Positions 16,810 to 25,563 of a DNA stretch of 64,000 bases are shown piece by piece. Position 1 is the stretch's first letter. Every line of letters starts with the position of its first letter. Source of the stretch: Thermosphaera aggregans DSM 11486 (GTDB lineage: Archaea; Thermoproteota; Thermoprotei_A; Sulfolobales; Desulfurococcaceae); the NCBI RefSeq assembly GCF_000092185.1, contig NC_014160.1:248001-312000 (forward strand), read 5' to 3'. The notes under the pieces are model-generated. The model had not been told where the DNA came from and searched no databases. It was given only the letters and a program-made list of their open reading frames with translations. The position numbers were made by a program, and so were the translations under genes.

Positions 16810-17757
16810 TTGAAGCTAGGCATTGAATACGTTTATGGTGTTCACCCAAGTAAATGTTTCGGATTAACAATAGGGCTAGACGTGCTTCTACCGCCTAAAA
16901 AATGTCCCCTAGACTGTGCTTGGTGCCCCCTAGGCAAAACAGTAGAGAAAACTCGAACACCAATAGGCCAAGCGCCAAACCTCAGTAAGATTATTGAAGA
17001 GTTGAGAGAGTTATACGAGCAAAATCCTCTAATAGCAAAGAAGATATATGTGTGGGGCTTCGGAGACCCGCTGTTAATTGGTAAAATGCCCGAGGTTGTC
17101 GCCACATTAGAAGCGGAAAACTTAGCAGATAAGGTAATCATACACACCTCTGGGCTCCTCCTCCCCCTACACCTCTCCTCAAGGTTTTTTGATCAAGTTG
17201 ACGAGGTGGTAATCCCGTTTGAATGGACCTCAGAAACTAGGATAGGGTTTGGATGGGAGCAGACAGTGTCGGTATCGACCTTTCTCCAAATATTGGCAGA
17301 TTTTAACAAAAAATACCCAGGTAAGATCGGGTTAGAGATCACGGTTTTCAAGTTTGCAAGTTCTTTAACGCCTTCACTGGACTCTTTGAGGGAAATAGTG
17401 AACCAGGCAAGGAGGGTGGGTGTGGAAAAAGTTTACTTGAAAACCGTTAACCGTCATGTAAACGATAGAATACACTCAGTTAACCCTGGGCTGATAGCTG
17501 AATACGCTCAAATGTTTGAGGATAATGGGATTAAGCCGGTCGTATGCGCTGAGAGCGTTAATTTTGAAGTGGGCGTCAGGAAGCAAGGCCTGATTAGACT
17601 CGTTTACAACCATATTTTGAGAAAACCTCTAAGTTTCAGGGAGTTGAAAACCATTTACGGCGATAATGGAGTTATATCAGCTGAGAACCTTGTAAGCATG
17701 AAAAAGGCTGTAAAAACAACCTGGGAGAGAGAAGTATACTATCGGGGCGTGATCTAG
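16810..17757 (+). CDS. Radical SAM protein of unknown substrate
   Basis: This is a radical S-adenosylmethionine enzyme. The CxxxCxxC cluster motif is KCPLDCAWCPLG near residue 35, followed by the radical SAM core (IYVWGFGDPLL; VIIHTSGLLLP; GLEITVFKFASSLTPS). The last 60 residues (FRELKTIYGDNGVISAENLV) resemble a small winged helix. A TTG start with GAGGTG at 16796-16801 directly follows the methyltransferase stop, so the two are co-transcribed and may both act on RNA; this link is inferred. No substrate-defining motif is recognised. Confidence 0.85.
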   Translation: MKLGIEYVYGVHPSKCFGLTIGLDVLLPPKKCPLDCAWCPLGKTVEKTRTPIGQAPNLSKIIEELRELYEQNPLIAKKIYVWGFGDPLLIGKMPEVVATLEAENLADKVIIHTSGLLLPLHLSSRFFDQVDEVVIPFEWTSETRIGFGWEQTVSVSTFLQILADFNKKYPGKIGLEITVFKFASSLTPSLDSLREIVNQARRVGVEKVYLKTVNRHVNDRIHSVNPGLIAEYAQMFEDNGIKPVVCAESVNFEVGVRKQGLIRLVYNHILRKPLSFRELKTIYGDNGVISAENLVSMKKAVKTTWEREVYYRGVI

Positions 17758-17759
17758 TC

Positions 17760-17846
17760 TTGAAAGAATTGTTAGTGCTCGACGCGAAAAACTTCATGAT
17801 CAAGGCTATAAGTGAAATGCTCAATGATGCTAGCAAAATCACATAG
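17760..17846 (+). other. Possible short ORF or gene remnant
   Basis: The 151-base spacer 17758-17908 contains a short open frame of about 28 codons starting with TTG right after the radical SAM stop (LKELLVLDAKNFMIKAISEML then a stop). It could be a small protein, a truncated gene end or chance. No ribosome binding site is obvious and no family is recognised. Confidence 0.15.
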
Positions 17847-17926
17847 AGGTCTTCTAAGCGCATGATTAAATACCCATTCATGTTAATTCACGTTTGGGAA
17901 AATAAGGATTGGAGGTCAAATATTTA

Positions 17927-19090
17927 ATGACATCTGCAATTATCCTCTATGTTTTCACTGGATGGCTTTTCTCGAAGCTTCTAGGAGTGTACTTTAAGGT
18001 GAAAAATCTAGGGGAGTTGCCCGGATACTTACTAGGGTCTTTGATAACTGCAATACTTTTCCACGGTCTAGTTAATTATCAAGATTTAAGCCTGGTCGCG
18101 GAGATATCTTCAATACTAATAGTTTTCCATGCAGGCTTAACTAGCGATTTCATGGAGGTTTTAGAGAACTTTAAGAGGGCATTGGTAATGTCTGTTTTCG
18201 CAATTCTTACCACGTTCTTCGCTGTTACGTTAATACTTCTTTCCCTGGGCTTTCCCATGGAAACCGCCTTATTAATTGCTATATTGTTTTCTAATACCGC
18301 AACGGAGACCGCAGCTCTCACACTCGAGAAGCTTGGAACCCGGTTGAAGAACCTGTTGGTTTCAGCAAGCTTTATAGATGATATTATTGTACTGTTTATT
18401 GCAACGACCTACTTTAACCTTTTAAAAGGGTTGCAAGGATCGGATTTAATTCTTTCGCTAATTATCTCCATTACCTCGCTATTAGTGATCATGCAAGTGG
18501 GAAAATTTAGGGAGAGGTTTGCAAAATTCTTTATCAAAATGTCGAAATCGCATGAATCTTTTGTTGATACAACAATTACTGTTTTGGCCGGCGTTGTGGC
18601 AGTGTTCCTATTATTTAAGGGGAGCGGATTAATAGCTGGTTATTTGGCAGGGCTTCTTATATCGATTGGTGCTGCAATAAGGGATCCTCTTCTCAGATTT
18701 AAACCAAGGATCATAGATTTCACCGTAATGTTAGGAAGCCTTATAGACTCAGTTTTTATTCCATTATTTCTCTTATACGTTTCCCCGTTAATTATCCGCC
18801 CAGGAATAAACCTAGTCTTTGTATTCTCCGTATTCGCTGGAGCAGTTCTTGGTAAATTCCTGCCCTACTTCTTTTTCATAAGGCACAGCCAGCAATTCAA
18901 GGAAGATGCCATAATAGCCGGGCTATGTATGAGTGGTAGAGGGGTATTAGAAATGGTTCTAGTGGTCTATGGAATGAGTCTAGGATTATTGCCGGAAAAC
19001 ATTGTTAACTCAATACTTGTCGTCTCCGTATCTACAAGCTTGTTTGCAATGTCTTCTACTAGCCTATTGAGGAAAAGAAAAGTCAGCTAG
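17927..19090 (+). CDS. CPA2-family cation/proton antiporter
   Basis: This is an integral membrane Na+(K+)/H+ antiporter of the KefB/NapA type with 11-13 hydrophobic segments and no cytoplasmic TrkA-N domain. Two consecutive Asp in ASFIDDIIVLFIATTYF match the paired acidic ion site of electrogenic members. The region FSNTATETAALTLEKLGT and the late ...GLCMSGRGVLEMVLVVYG motif are typical of the family. The frame opens at a TTG at 17909. The ATG at 17927, with GGAGGT at 17911-17916, is the preferred start. The protein is about 387 residues. Confidence 0.88.
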   Translation: MTSAIILYVFTGWLFSKLLGVYFKVKNLGELPGYLLGSLITAILFHGLVNYQDLSLVAEISSILIVFHAGLTSDFMEVLENFKRALVMSVFAILTTFFAVTLILLSLGFPMETALLIAILFSNTATETAALTLEKLGTRLKNLLVSASFIDDIIVLFIATTYFNLLKGLQGSDLILSLIISITSLLVIMQVGKFRERFAKFFIKMSKSHESFVDTTITVLAGVVAVFLLFKGSGLIAGYLAGLLISIGAAIRDPLLRFKPRIIDFTVMLGSLIDSVFIPLFLLYVSPLIIRPGINLVFVFSVFAGAVLGKFLPYFFFIRHSQQFKEDAIIAGLCMSGRGVLEMVLVVYGMSLGLLPENIVNSILVVSVSTSLFAMSSTSLLRKRKVS

Positions 19091-19146
19091 GCCCGTCAAT
19101 TCATCCCTTTAAACAAGGTCATCCCTTCCAAGCCTCATCCTCAAGT

Positions 19147-20826
19147 TCAACAATGTTGAATAAACTTAATAAGTTTAGACAGACTTACCTCAGCTATAAT
19201 TACCGGGTTTCCAATGCCCAGCTCATAGAGTATTTTAGGATGTATTTCGCCTACGAAGCCAACCTTTTCCTCATCTACGTATATAGAGCTAAATCGTTCT
19301 TCAAGGAATCCTTCATACCTGTCCTTAACAAACTCATACTTAATATTAAGGAAGTCGAAAATGGAAGCTATTAACGATAAGCCGTCTGTAAGCGTGGCCT
19401 TGTCATGAGATATAGCTGCCCCAAGCCTTCTCTCTACAACAGGTTCTCCTTCGGTTCTTCCTGGAAGTATAACGTCACCTATTTCGAATATTTTGATAAC
19501 AGCTTGCTTGCTCGAGTTCTCGGCTACAGCGTCTAATAATCCAGGCGTTAGCCAGACTCTTAACCCGGTGAATCTTTCTGATTTAGGATTAGAAACCAAG
19601 TACATGTGTGATTTCAATCCAAATCTTTCCAACTGGGCAAGCTCATTGCTCATAATATAGTTTGAAACCTCGGTATAACCCATCCCGATCAAAACATCCC
19701 GCATTTTTCGTGAGAACGCTTCAATAGGGTGGACTCTACCGGGGTGGGTTGATGGAGGTAGCGAGTCAGCCTCGGTTCCTAGTACATGATATCCCAGAGA
19801 GATAGATACGTCCTCGGCAACATCTACCCATGATTTAACATCTAATCTGAACAAGGGTATTCTGACTTTCAGGCTTTTACCCGAATTCTCAATGATTTCA
19901 TAGTAATGATACTTCAAGAGTTCAGCGATCTCATCGGCTTTCAACTGTGTCCCTAACAATTCGTTAATCTCCTCCACGTTTAGCTCTATTACTTGGGCCT
20001 CGATGCTAGGGGAGATTATCTTCTCCCCGTTCGGGGCCACTACCTCTACTACTTCCACAATTCCGGATGACGACCGCTCCGCTATGTTTAAAGCCATGAT
20101 TGTTACTAAGCTAATTGCTGTTTCTTTGCTAATACTCGTGGAATCTATCAATATGTTTCTAGTTCTAACATCTACTTTCGAGGTTTCCCCGTTGACAATG
20201 GGGGCGAGGCTCAGTATTTGGCCGGTGGAGTCGACTAGAACAGGGTATTTCCTCATGCCTGCTATAATGTGCCCATATAATTGCCCTTGTTTGGTTTCTT
20301 CCAAAGCACTTCTCAGGCTCATTCTCCTGTCATGTTCTAAAGGTATGAAAAACGTGTAATCAGGGTCGGCTAGCTTATAATATATGGGAGGGGTTATCTT
20401 GTCAAGGTCGTACACTCCTATGCTTGCCTTTCTCCGTTCCCTACCATATGTTGAGGCCAATTTCTCCTGGAGTTGCATTATCTGCCTGACAGCCTCATCG
20501 TCTAGGGCAAGATCCTTTACAACTGCTAAAGCAACATAGGGTCTCTCGGGAATGCTTTCAGCGTATCCTTTCACAGTGGATGGTTTGAATTGCAACTTCT
20601 TTGGAGACAGCCCCATGAAGGGACGTAAGCCCCTTGCCAACCCCTCCGCGCTGAATATATCGGGTCTGTCGTGATTTGCCTCATATTCGAGCAAGTCGTT
20701 TTCCATTTTCTCAATCTCGCATTTCAAGAATGGCAAGTACTTCTTCACATCTTCGAGGGAGAGTTTTTTACCTAATAATCTTTCCAAATCATTAATGCTT
20801 ACTCTTATTGTCGGCATTTTTACCAC
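19147..20826 (-). CDS. pheT: Phenylalanyl-tRNA synthetase beta subunit
   Basis: This is the archaeal/eukaryotic-type beta subunit (559 residues) that pairs with PheS. It has an N-terminal B1-like start (MPTIRVSINDLERLLGKKLS), the LEYEANHDRPDIFSAEGLARGLR segment, a B3/B4 editing-type domain in the middle, B5 (LGTQLKADEIAELLKYHYYE; VRIPLFRLDVKSWVDVAEDVSISLGY) and a catalytic-like module at the C terminus (IHPKILYELGIGNPVIIAEVSL). The gene is downstream of the M28-like gene by about 10 bases on the same strand, and its 3' end faces the antiporter gene. Confidence 0.95.
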   Translation of the reverse strand: MVKMPTIRVSINDLERLLGKKLSLEDVKKYLPFLKCEIEKMENDLLEYEANHDRPDIFSAEGLARGLRPFMGLSPKKLQFKPSTVKGYAESIPERPYVALAVVKDLALDDEAVRQIMQLQEKLASTYGRERRKASIGVYDLDKITPPIYYKLADPDYTFFIPLEHDRRMSLRSALEETKQGQLYGHIIAGMRKYPVLVDSTGQILSLAPIVNGETSKVDVRTRNILIDSTSISKETAISLVTIMALNIAERSSSGIVEVVEVVAPNGEKIISPSIEAQVIELNVEEINELLGTQLKADEIAELLKYHYYEIIENSGKSLKVRIPLFRLDVKSWVDVAEDVSISLGYHVLGTEADSLPPSTHPGRVHPIEAFSRKMRDVLIGMGYTEVSNYIMSNELAQLERFGLKSHMYLVSNPKSERFTGLRVWLTPGLLDAVAENSSKQAVIKIFEIGDVILPGRTEGEPVVERRLGAAISHDKATLTDGLSLIASIFDFLNIKYEFVKDRYEGFLEERFSSIYVDEEKVGFVGEIHPKILYELGIGNPVIIAEVSLSKLIKFIQHC

Positions 20827-20836
20827 ATTAAGCCTA

Positions 20837-22471
20837 TTACTTCAAGATTTCATTCTTGATAATACTCCATGCATTATTAATAATGATTTCCTCGTTTTTA
20901 GTCCAAGCTATTAGGTTCTCCTGCCTGAAGAGCTCCATCAAGTTTTCAACACCATTGATATAGCCCAACGGAGCGTAAAGGGAAAGATACGTACTGGCCC
21001 CTCTTATTTCCCTGAGGCGGAGGAACATGTCCCTGTCCATTACCTTGTAAAGTAGCCTAAGTGATATCGGTGTTTCAAGTTCTTTCACCTTCTCCGGGAT
21101 TAGCGGCCTATCCGTCTCTATTAAACTACTTATTAGTGTAGGGCTTATGCCTGTCTTTAAGGATTCTATTCCATACCATGCTTTAAGGTATTCCTTAAAC
21201 CTCGCTCTCACCTGCTCGGCCTTAAACCTCTGATGATGTAAGCTCCCCGCAATCAGCGATGCTAATGAAATTTGAATAAGGCTTGTGATTGAGAGAGTTG
21301 ATAAAGCATCCATACTGGTATGGTAGTATTTGCTTGGCCACTCATTATACATCACACTGTCCCATCCCCACCCAATCGTCACGTCGTGATCGCTACCGGC
21401 CGTATACGGTGACACGCTGTAACGTGTTCCAGGGAGTTTGAACCCGCCGAACGATGAAGCCGTGTCCATAACATACTTAACCGATAGGTATGCGTAAGCA
21501 GCTATTGTTGAGTCCATGAAGAGAGGGGGTATCACTACGTTGAGTGTCGAGCCTGTAACACCTTGATTACTCCCCACCATGTCCAAGTTGATAACGGCTT
21601 TCGGGGGATTTTTCAGGGCGTTTTTAAGGAATATCGTTCCTGTATACTCGGGGATCCATGCGTGGCAAGAGGGTATGTAGTCCTGGTTCTTCGAGTTTGC
21701 TATCGCGAAAGCTATTAATGCGTTTGCAACGCTCCCGCTAGCGTTGTCGTGCGCGCCGGGCTTTGGATGGCAGATATGGCTCGTATACAGCACTGTGGGC
21801 TCGTCCGCGTTGCAAGCTAACAGCGCTAAAATTTCCTCCTCACTGTACTCGCTATCTACTTTCCAGCACACAGTTATTTTTCGAGTAGGGTTTTCAATAA
21901 GCATTGATTGAAGCCTGAGCGCTGTGATGAAAGGTATGTTCATCACGACTTTATCTAAAACCTCGTTCTTACTTATGAAGAGGCCCGTGTAGGGGACTGC
22001 ATCCATGAATCTTTTCGGATCATACACCAAGATGAGTTTGGCGTCTATCGTCTTGTAAAGGTCATACACATATCCCTTAGCCAGCACGACATCCCCTTCG
22101 CACTTCTCATTAGTGCAAATGGATAATTCCCCGCACCCTTCCCCGGGCGGTGAGTGGGCGGCAACAAGTGTAGGGTAGTCTTTGGAATCGAACTTTTCAA
22201 TAATAGTGCTTCCCACTTTAAACTCTAAGTACGCTTTTTTCAGATTCCAGCCTGCCGGGATCTCCATGTATCCTTTTACACCGCCCGGGGTTATCTTTAA
22301 AAGCTTTGTTGAAAGGCCCATACCGTTTAAAATCTCTCTCAACTCCTGTATCGCAATGTTCAATTCCCTGGAGCCCTGGATCCTATGATATCTTGTGATT
22401 ATGTTGAGGAGGTCTCTCGCCATCGACGCGTGTAAGTTCTCTCTGTATTTCGACACCAGTTCGTGAATCAA
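20837..22471 (-). CDS. M28-like zinc peptidase (DUF4910 type)
   Basis: This 544-residue protein has an M28-type aminopeptidase core embedded in a larger DUF4910-like architecture. Likely zinc ligands are in HICHPKPGAHDNASGS, with Glu in the IPEYTGT segment, Asp in INLDMVGSN and His in KYYHTSMD. A PA-like insert occupies about residues 80-190 and contains four cysteines (GCGELSICTNEKC plus a later Cys). A winged-helix-like segment ends the protein. No signal peptide is seen, so it is probably cytoplasmic. It lies 10 bases upstream of pheT. Confidence 0.82.
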   Translation of the reverse strand: MIHELVSKYRENLHASMARDLLNIITRYHRIQGSRELNIAIQELREILNGMGLSTKLLKITPGGVKGYMEIPAGWNLKKAYLEFKVGSTIIEKFDSKDYPTLVAAHSPPGEGCGELSICTNEKCEGDVVLAKGYVYDLYKTIDAKLILVYDPKRFMDAVPYTGLFISKNEVLDKVVMNIPFITALRLQSMLIENPTRKITVCWKVDSEYSEEEILALLACNADEPTVLYTSHICHPKPGAHDNASGSVANALIAFAIANSKNQDYIPSCHAWIPEYTGTIFLKNALKNPPKAVINLDMVGSNQGVTGSTLNVVIPPLFMDSTIAAYAYLSVKYVMDTASSFGGFKLPGTRYSVSPYTAGSDHDVTIGWGWDSVMYNEWPSKYYHTSMDALSTLSITSLIQISLASLIAGSLHHQRFKAEQVRARFKEYLKAWYGIESLKTGISPTLISSLIETDRPLIPEKVKELETPISLRLLYKVMDRDMFLRLREIRGASTYLSLYAPLGYINGVENLMELFRQENLIAWTKNEEIIINNAWSIIKNEILK

Positions 22472-22543
22472 GACCTATCCTCCATTATAAGTTAAATATT
22501 GTCGCCAATTATATTAAATTTGGCAACCAAGAGGTCGGGATTC

Positions 22544-24073
22544 ATGGTTATTGTCAGTATAACACCTGAAATAGCTATTGAAGGTGGAAGAATATATGCC
22601 GGCGGCCTTGGAGTTCTTGAAGGAGATAAACTGCTGGGAGCTGGCGACATGGGGCTTGACTACATGGTTCTTTCCCTTTTTTATCGCCAAGGATACACCA
22701 GTATAAACTTTAAGGGGATTGAGCCAATACTGCAGCCCGAGGAACAAAGCCACGAGTTCATATCCAAGCTCTCTCAAGAGAGGGAATTCAGTGTTCTATT
22801 ACGCGGAGAGGAAGTCATTGTTAGGCCATGGGTCTTCAAATATAAGACGGCTAAGGCAGTCTTGTTCGAAGCCGTGTGCCCGCTCTGGGCTAGGAGGCTA
22901 ACTGACAGGGTTTACTATGAAAACAGTATTGAAGAAACCTTCTACAAATACGCATTATTAGCGAAGGCGTCTGCGCACTATCTGAAAAACTATGTTGGAC
23001 TCGATAAGGTGAGCGTTATAGATTTGGAAGAGAGCTATGCGTCACTCATCCTAAACGTGTTGGATGTTTCAAAAATATCGCGCATCATAATTCACACTCC
23101 TGGACCATGGGGTCATCCAAGCTTTCCGGGCGAGTTTATAGCCAGAGAGTTTGGCGTGTTTCTAGGGGACTATATTAATTTAACCGAGTTCTCCCTCTCC
23201 AAGTTAGACAAGGGTATTGTTGTCTCCAAGAAGCAAGAAGCGGTTGCTGCCGCAATCTTTCCAAAATACAAGGACAAGATAGTTTCAATTACTAACGGGA
23301 TACATCTAGGGAGGTGGATGCATCCCAGACTTTATGAAGCGTTCACTAGCTCAACTATCAGTATTGATCTCTTGAAGAGAGTTAGGCAGGAGTCTAAAGA
23401 GAAAATGTTTTCGATGATTAAGAGCTTCAAACACAACGTTAACGTTGATGGAAGAATAGTGATCGCGTGGACTAGGAGGCTGGCGAGGTATAAGCGACCC
23501 TACTTTGTTACAAGATTTATTGAAGAATACCCAGATATTAACGCATTCTTCGTAATCGCCGGCAAACCTCATCCGAGGGATTCTGACGGAATAGCCTACT
23601 TGAAGAAGTTCAGGGAGCTGGATTTAAAACTCACTAATATCGCGTACATCCCAGATTACAATATTGAGACGGCGAAAACAATACTTCAAGGAACGGACTT
23701 GTTATTGTTTACGCCATTCCCTGGTTGGGAAGCATGCGGCACTAGCTACATGAAAGCCATGGTGAACGGAGTACCAGTCCTGTCCAGCAGAGATGGAGGC
23801 GTTCTCGAAGTGGTGGAGGACGGGGTTAATAGTTGGCTATTTGGTAGCGAACCTTCAGATTTCATAAACATATATACTGATCAGCGGGCCAGGGAGATCG
23901 ATGAGAAAGACTACTACGACTTTAGAAACAAGCTGTTATGGATAATTGAAATCTATCAGAAAGACCCTGAAAAATATTGGGAAGTCGCCTTCAACAGTTT
24001 GAAGACTGCTCCAGGTAAGGTTGACATTAGAGAGGCGCTGAAAAAATATTATATTAATACGCAGTCTACCTAA
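22544..24073 (+). CDS. glgP: Alpha-glucan phosphorylase family enzyme
   Basis: This is a short archaeal GT35-type phosphorylase, releasing glucose 1-phosphate from storage glucan. The family N terminus is clear (SITPEIAIEGGRIYAGGLGVLEGDKL), and the pyridoxal-phosphate lysine is conserved in GWEACGTSYMKAMVNGVP, about residue 404. IAWTRRLARYKRPY and VIAGKPHPRD are other family segments. At about 509 residues it is shorter than the 800-residue bacterial and animal enzymes. The frame is open from 22499, but the ATG at 22544 with GAGGT at 22531-22535 is better. Its end overlaps the convergent stress-protein gene by eight bases. Confidence 0.88.
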   Translation: MVIVSITPEIAIEGGRIYAGGLGVLEGDKLLGAGDMGLDYMVLSLFYRQGYTSINFKGIEPILQPEEQSHEFISKLSQEREFSVLLRGEEVIVRPWVFKYKTAKAVLFEAVCPLWARRLTDRVYYENSIEETFYKYALLAKASAHYLKNYVGLDKVSVIDLEESYASLILNVLDVSKISRIIIHTPGPWGHPSFPGEFIAREFGVFLGDYINLTEFSLSKLDKGIVVSKKQEAVAAAIFPKYKDKIVSITNGIHLGRWMHPRLYEAFTSSTISIDLLKRVRQESKEKMFSMIKSFKHNVNVDGRIVIAWTRRLARYKRPYFVTRFIEEYPDINAFFVIAGKPHPRDSDGIAYLKKFRELDLKLTNIAYIPDYNIETAKTILQGTDLLLFTPFPGWEACGTSYMKAMVNGVPVLSSRDGGVLEVVEDGVNSWLFGSEPSDFINIYTDQRAREIDEKDYYDFRNKLLWIIEIYQKDPEKYWEVAFNSLKTAPGKVDIREALKKYYINTQST

Positions 24074-24488
24074 CTATCAAGACTGAAATGGGAGCATTTA
24101 TTACGAGGGAAAGGGCGACACTGCCGATCGGGAGTTCACCATACAGTGTTTTACCCCTAGCTCCCAATATTACTAGGTCATACCCTTCTTCAATGATTTC
24201 TTTTACTAACCTGTAACTCACGCTCTCCATTGAGGGGTCGTATTCGATTAGCTTATACGAAACATTAATGGGTTCCTTAGCTATTCTCGACTTAGCCTTA
24301 GCCAACGGATCCTGGCCTACGGCTTCTCCTTTGCTTTTAACAGTCACTACTGTTATCTTAGAACCATAATGCTTGGCTAAATCAATGGCCAACTCTAATG
24401 CCTTAAGACTTGTCTCGCTTCCATCAACTGGAACCAGTATTTTCCTGTAGATGAAACTAATCTTATATGAGGGTTCTTCACCATTCAA
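24066..24488 (-). CDS. Universal stress protein, UspA family
   Basis: This is a 140-residue UspA-fold protein. It shows KILVPVDGSETSLKALELAIDLA at the N terminus and the ATP-binding glycine motif DLVILGARGKTLYGELPIGSVALSLVINAPISVLIVR at the end (G-x2-G-x9-GS type). It therefore probably binds ATP. A TTG start with GGTGTA upstream is used, and no ATG is available before the first strand. It lies downstream of the gap-pgk genes on the same strand, 41 bases away. Confidence 0.9.
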   Translation of the reverse strand: MNGEEPSYKISFIYRKILVPVDGSETSLKALELAIDLAKHYGSKITVVTVKSKGEAVGQDPLAKAKSRIAKEPINVSYKLIEYDPSMESVSYRLVKEIIEEGYDLVILGARGKTLYGELPIGSVALSLVINAPISVLIVR

Positions 24489-24529
24489 CTGCAGAATACA
24501 CCTCTATATAATTATGTAGCTCTTTCTTG

Positions 24530-25561
24530 TTAAAAAACATCTTTTAATCCCCCCACACCGAGCAGTCTGTCGGTTTCCTCGACTACTTTTTCGAAAGGCA
24601 ATCTGATATTAGCAATAGCGTATAAGGCATCCATGTTTTCTGGCACCACTATTGATTCCTGGTGAATAGCCTGTATGAGCGAGATATTGTTATCTGATAC
24701 TATTATAGTGTTTTCGAAGACAATGTTTTCGTAAATATCGTTCCTGCTTCTCAGGAAGTCCCGTGCGGCCTCGATTAATTTGCTGGTGGAGTCTATGCCG
24801 GTTTTCTTAGGGTTCACCAGAAGTATTCGAGCATGCTTGCTTAAAGCTTCGATGACTTGCGACCTAGTTACAGGTGAAGCCACGTCTATGTCCAGGTATT
24901 GTACATGCATCAGGGTTGTCGGAACAACCACAGCCTGGCTGATTATTTTCACGCTAGGTAAGACCAGCATTGCATCCTTCCCATGATGGCTAACATCCTC
25001 GAAAGATTCGAGTTTTATAGAGTTAATGGGTCCTCTGGCATCCTCCTTGGGGTCTGCCCCCCTTCTAATCACGAGGACTCTAGCGCGTTTAACGTTAAAT
25101 TCTCTGTGCAACGCGCAGAGAACTCGAAGTATTCCAGTCGTGTTACAGCTTACCACTCTAAGGTATTTTCTACCAAAGGCTTCATCATAATTGCAATAAG
25201 TGCTGTAACTTAGCTCCGCTACCTCAGGCTTTTCTCCCCCTTGAAAAATGGCTGGTTTTCCAGCACCCTTATAGAGTGAAAGATTAGCCGCACCCTTACC
25301 GTTCGGCGACGCGTCAATTATTATGGATGATTCTTCAAGGAATTCTTGAATGGTTCCTTTCGGCGTGATTCCGGTTGATTCGAAATCGCGCCATTTATCC
25401 TGTGGAACGTAAATGTTTATGCCTTTCTTGAACGCGATTTTTGAGGAGTAGTCAGGGTTATACTTAACTATTCCTACGAGCTGGAACCTCGGATTTTTCA
25501 GTATAGCGTCTGCCACTCTCTTCCCTATTGTGCCGTATCCGTTTACCCCTACTTTCACCAA
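24530..25561 (-). CDS. gap: Glyceraldehyde-3-phosphate dehydrogenase, archaeal phosphorylating type II
   Basis: This enzyme interconverts glyceraldehyde 3-phosphate and 1,3-bisphosphoglycerate. It has the Rossmann start KVGVNGYGTIGKRVADA and catalytic Cys139 in RVVSCNTTGI, the archaeal variant of SCTTN. The length of 343 residues fits the archaeal group. In hyperthermophiles this enzyme mainly serves gluconeogenesis, while glycolysis uses GAPOR or GAPN; this is family knowledge, not shown here. It lies three bases after pgk, making a gap-pgk operon that channels 1,3-bisphosphoglycerate between the two. Confidence 0.96.
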   Translation of the reverse strand: MVKVGVNGYGTIGKRVADAILKNPRFQLVGIVKYNPDYSSKIAFKKGINIYVPQDKWRDFESTGITPKGTIQEFLEESSIIIDASPNGKGAANLSLYKGAGKPAIFQGGEKPEVAELSYSTYCNYDEAFGRKYLRVVSCNTTGILRVLCALHREFNVKRARVLVIRRGADPKEDARGPINSIKLESFEDVSHHGKDAMLVLPSVKIISQAVVVPTTLMHVQYLDIDVASPVTRSQVIEALSKHARILLVNPKKTGIDSTSKLIEAARDFLRSRNDIYENIVFENTIIVSDNNISLIQAIHQESIVVPENMDALYAIANIRLPFEKVVEETDRLLGVGGLKDVF

Positions 25562-25563
25562 TC

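Noticed and set aside
17672-17881. Minus-strand open frame near the radical SAM gene end
   Set aside because: It overlaps the radical SAM coding region for 86 bases and has no recognisable features beyond a chance hydrophobic stretch.
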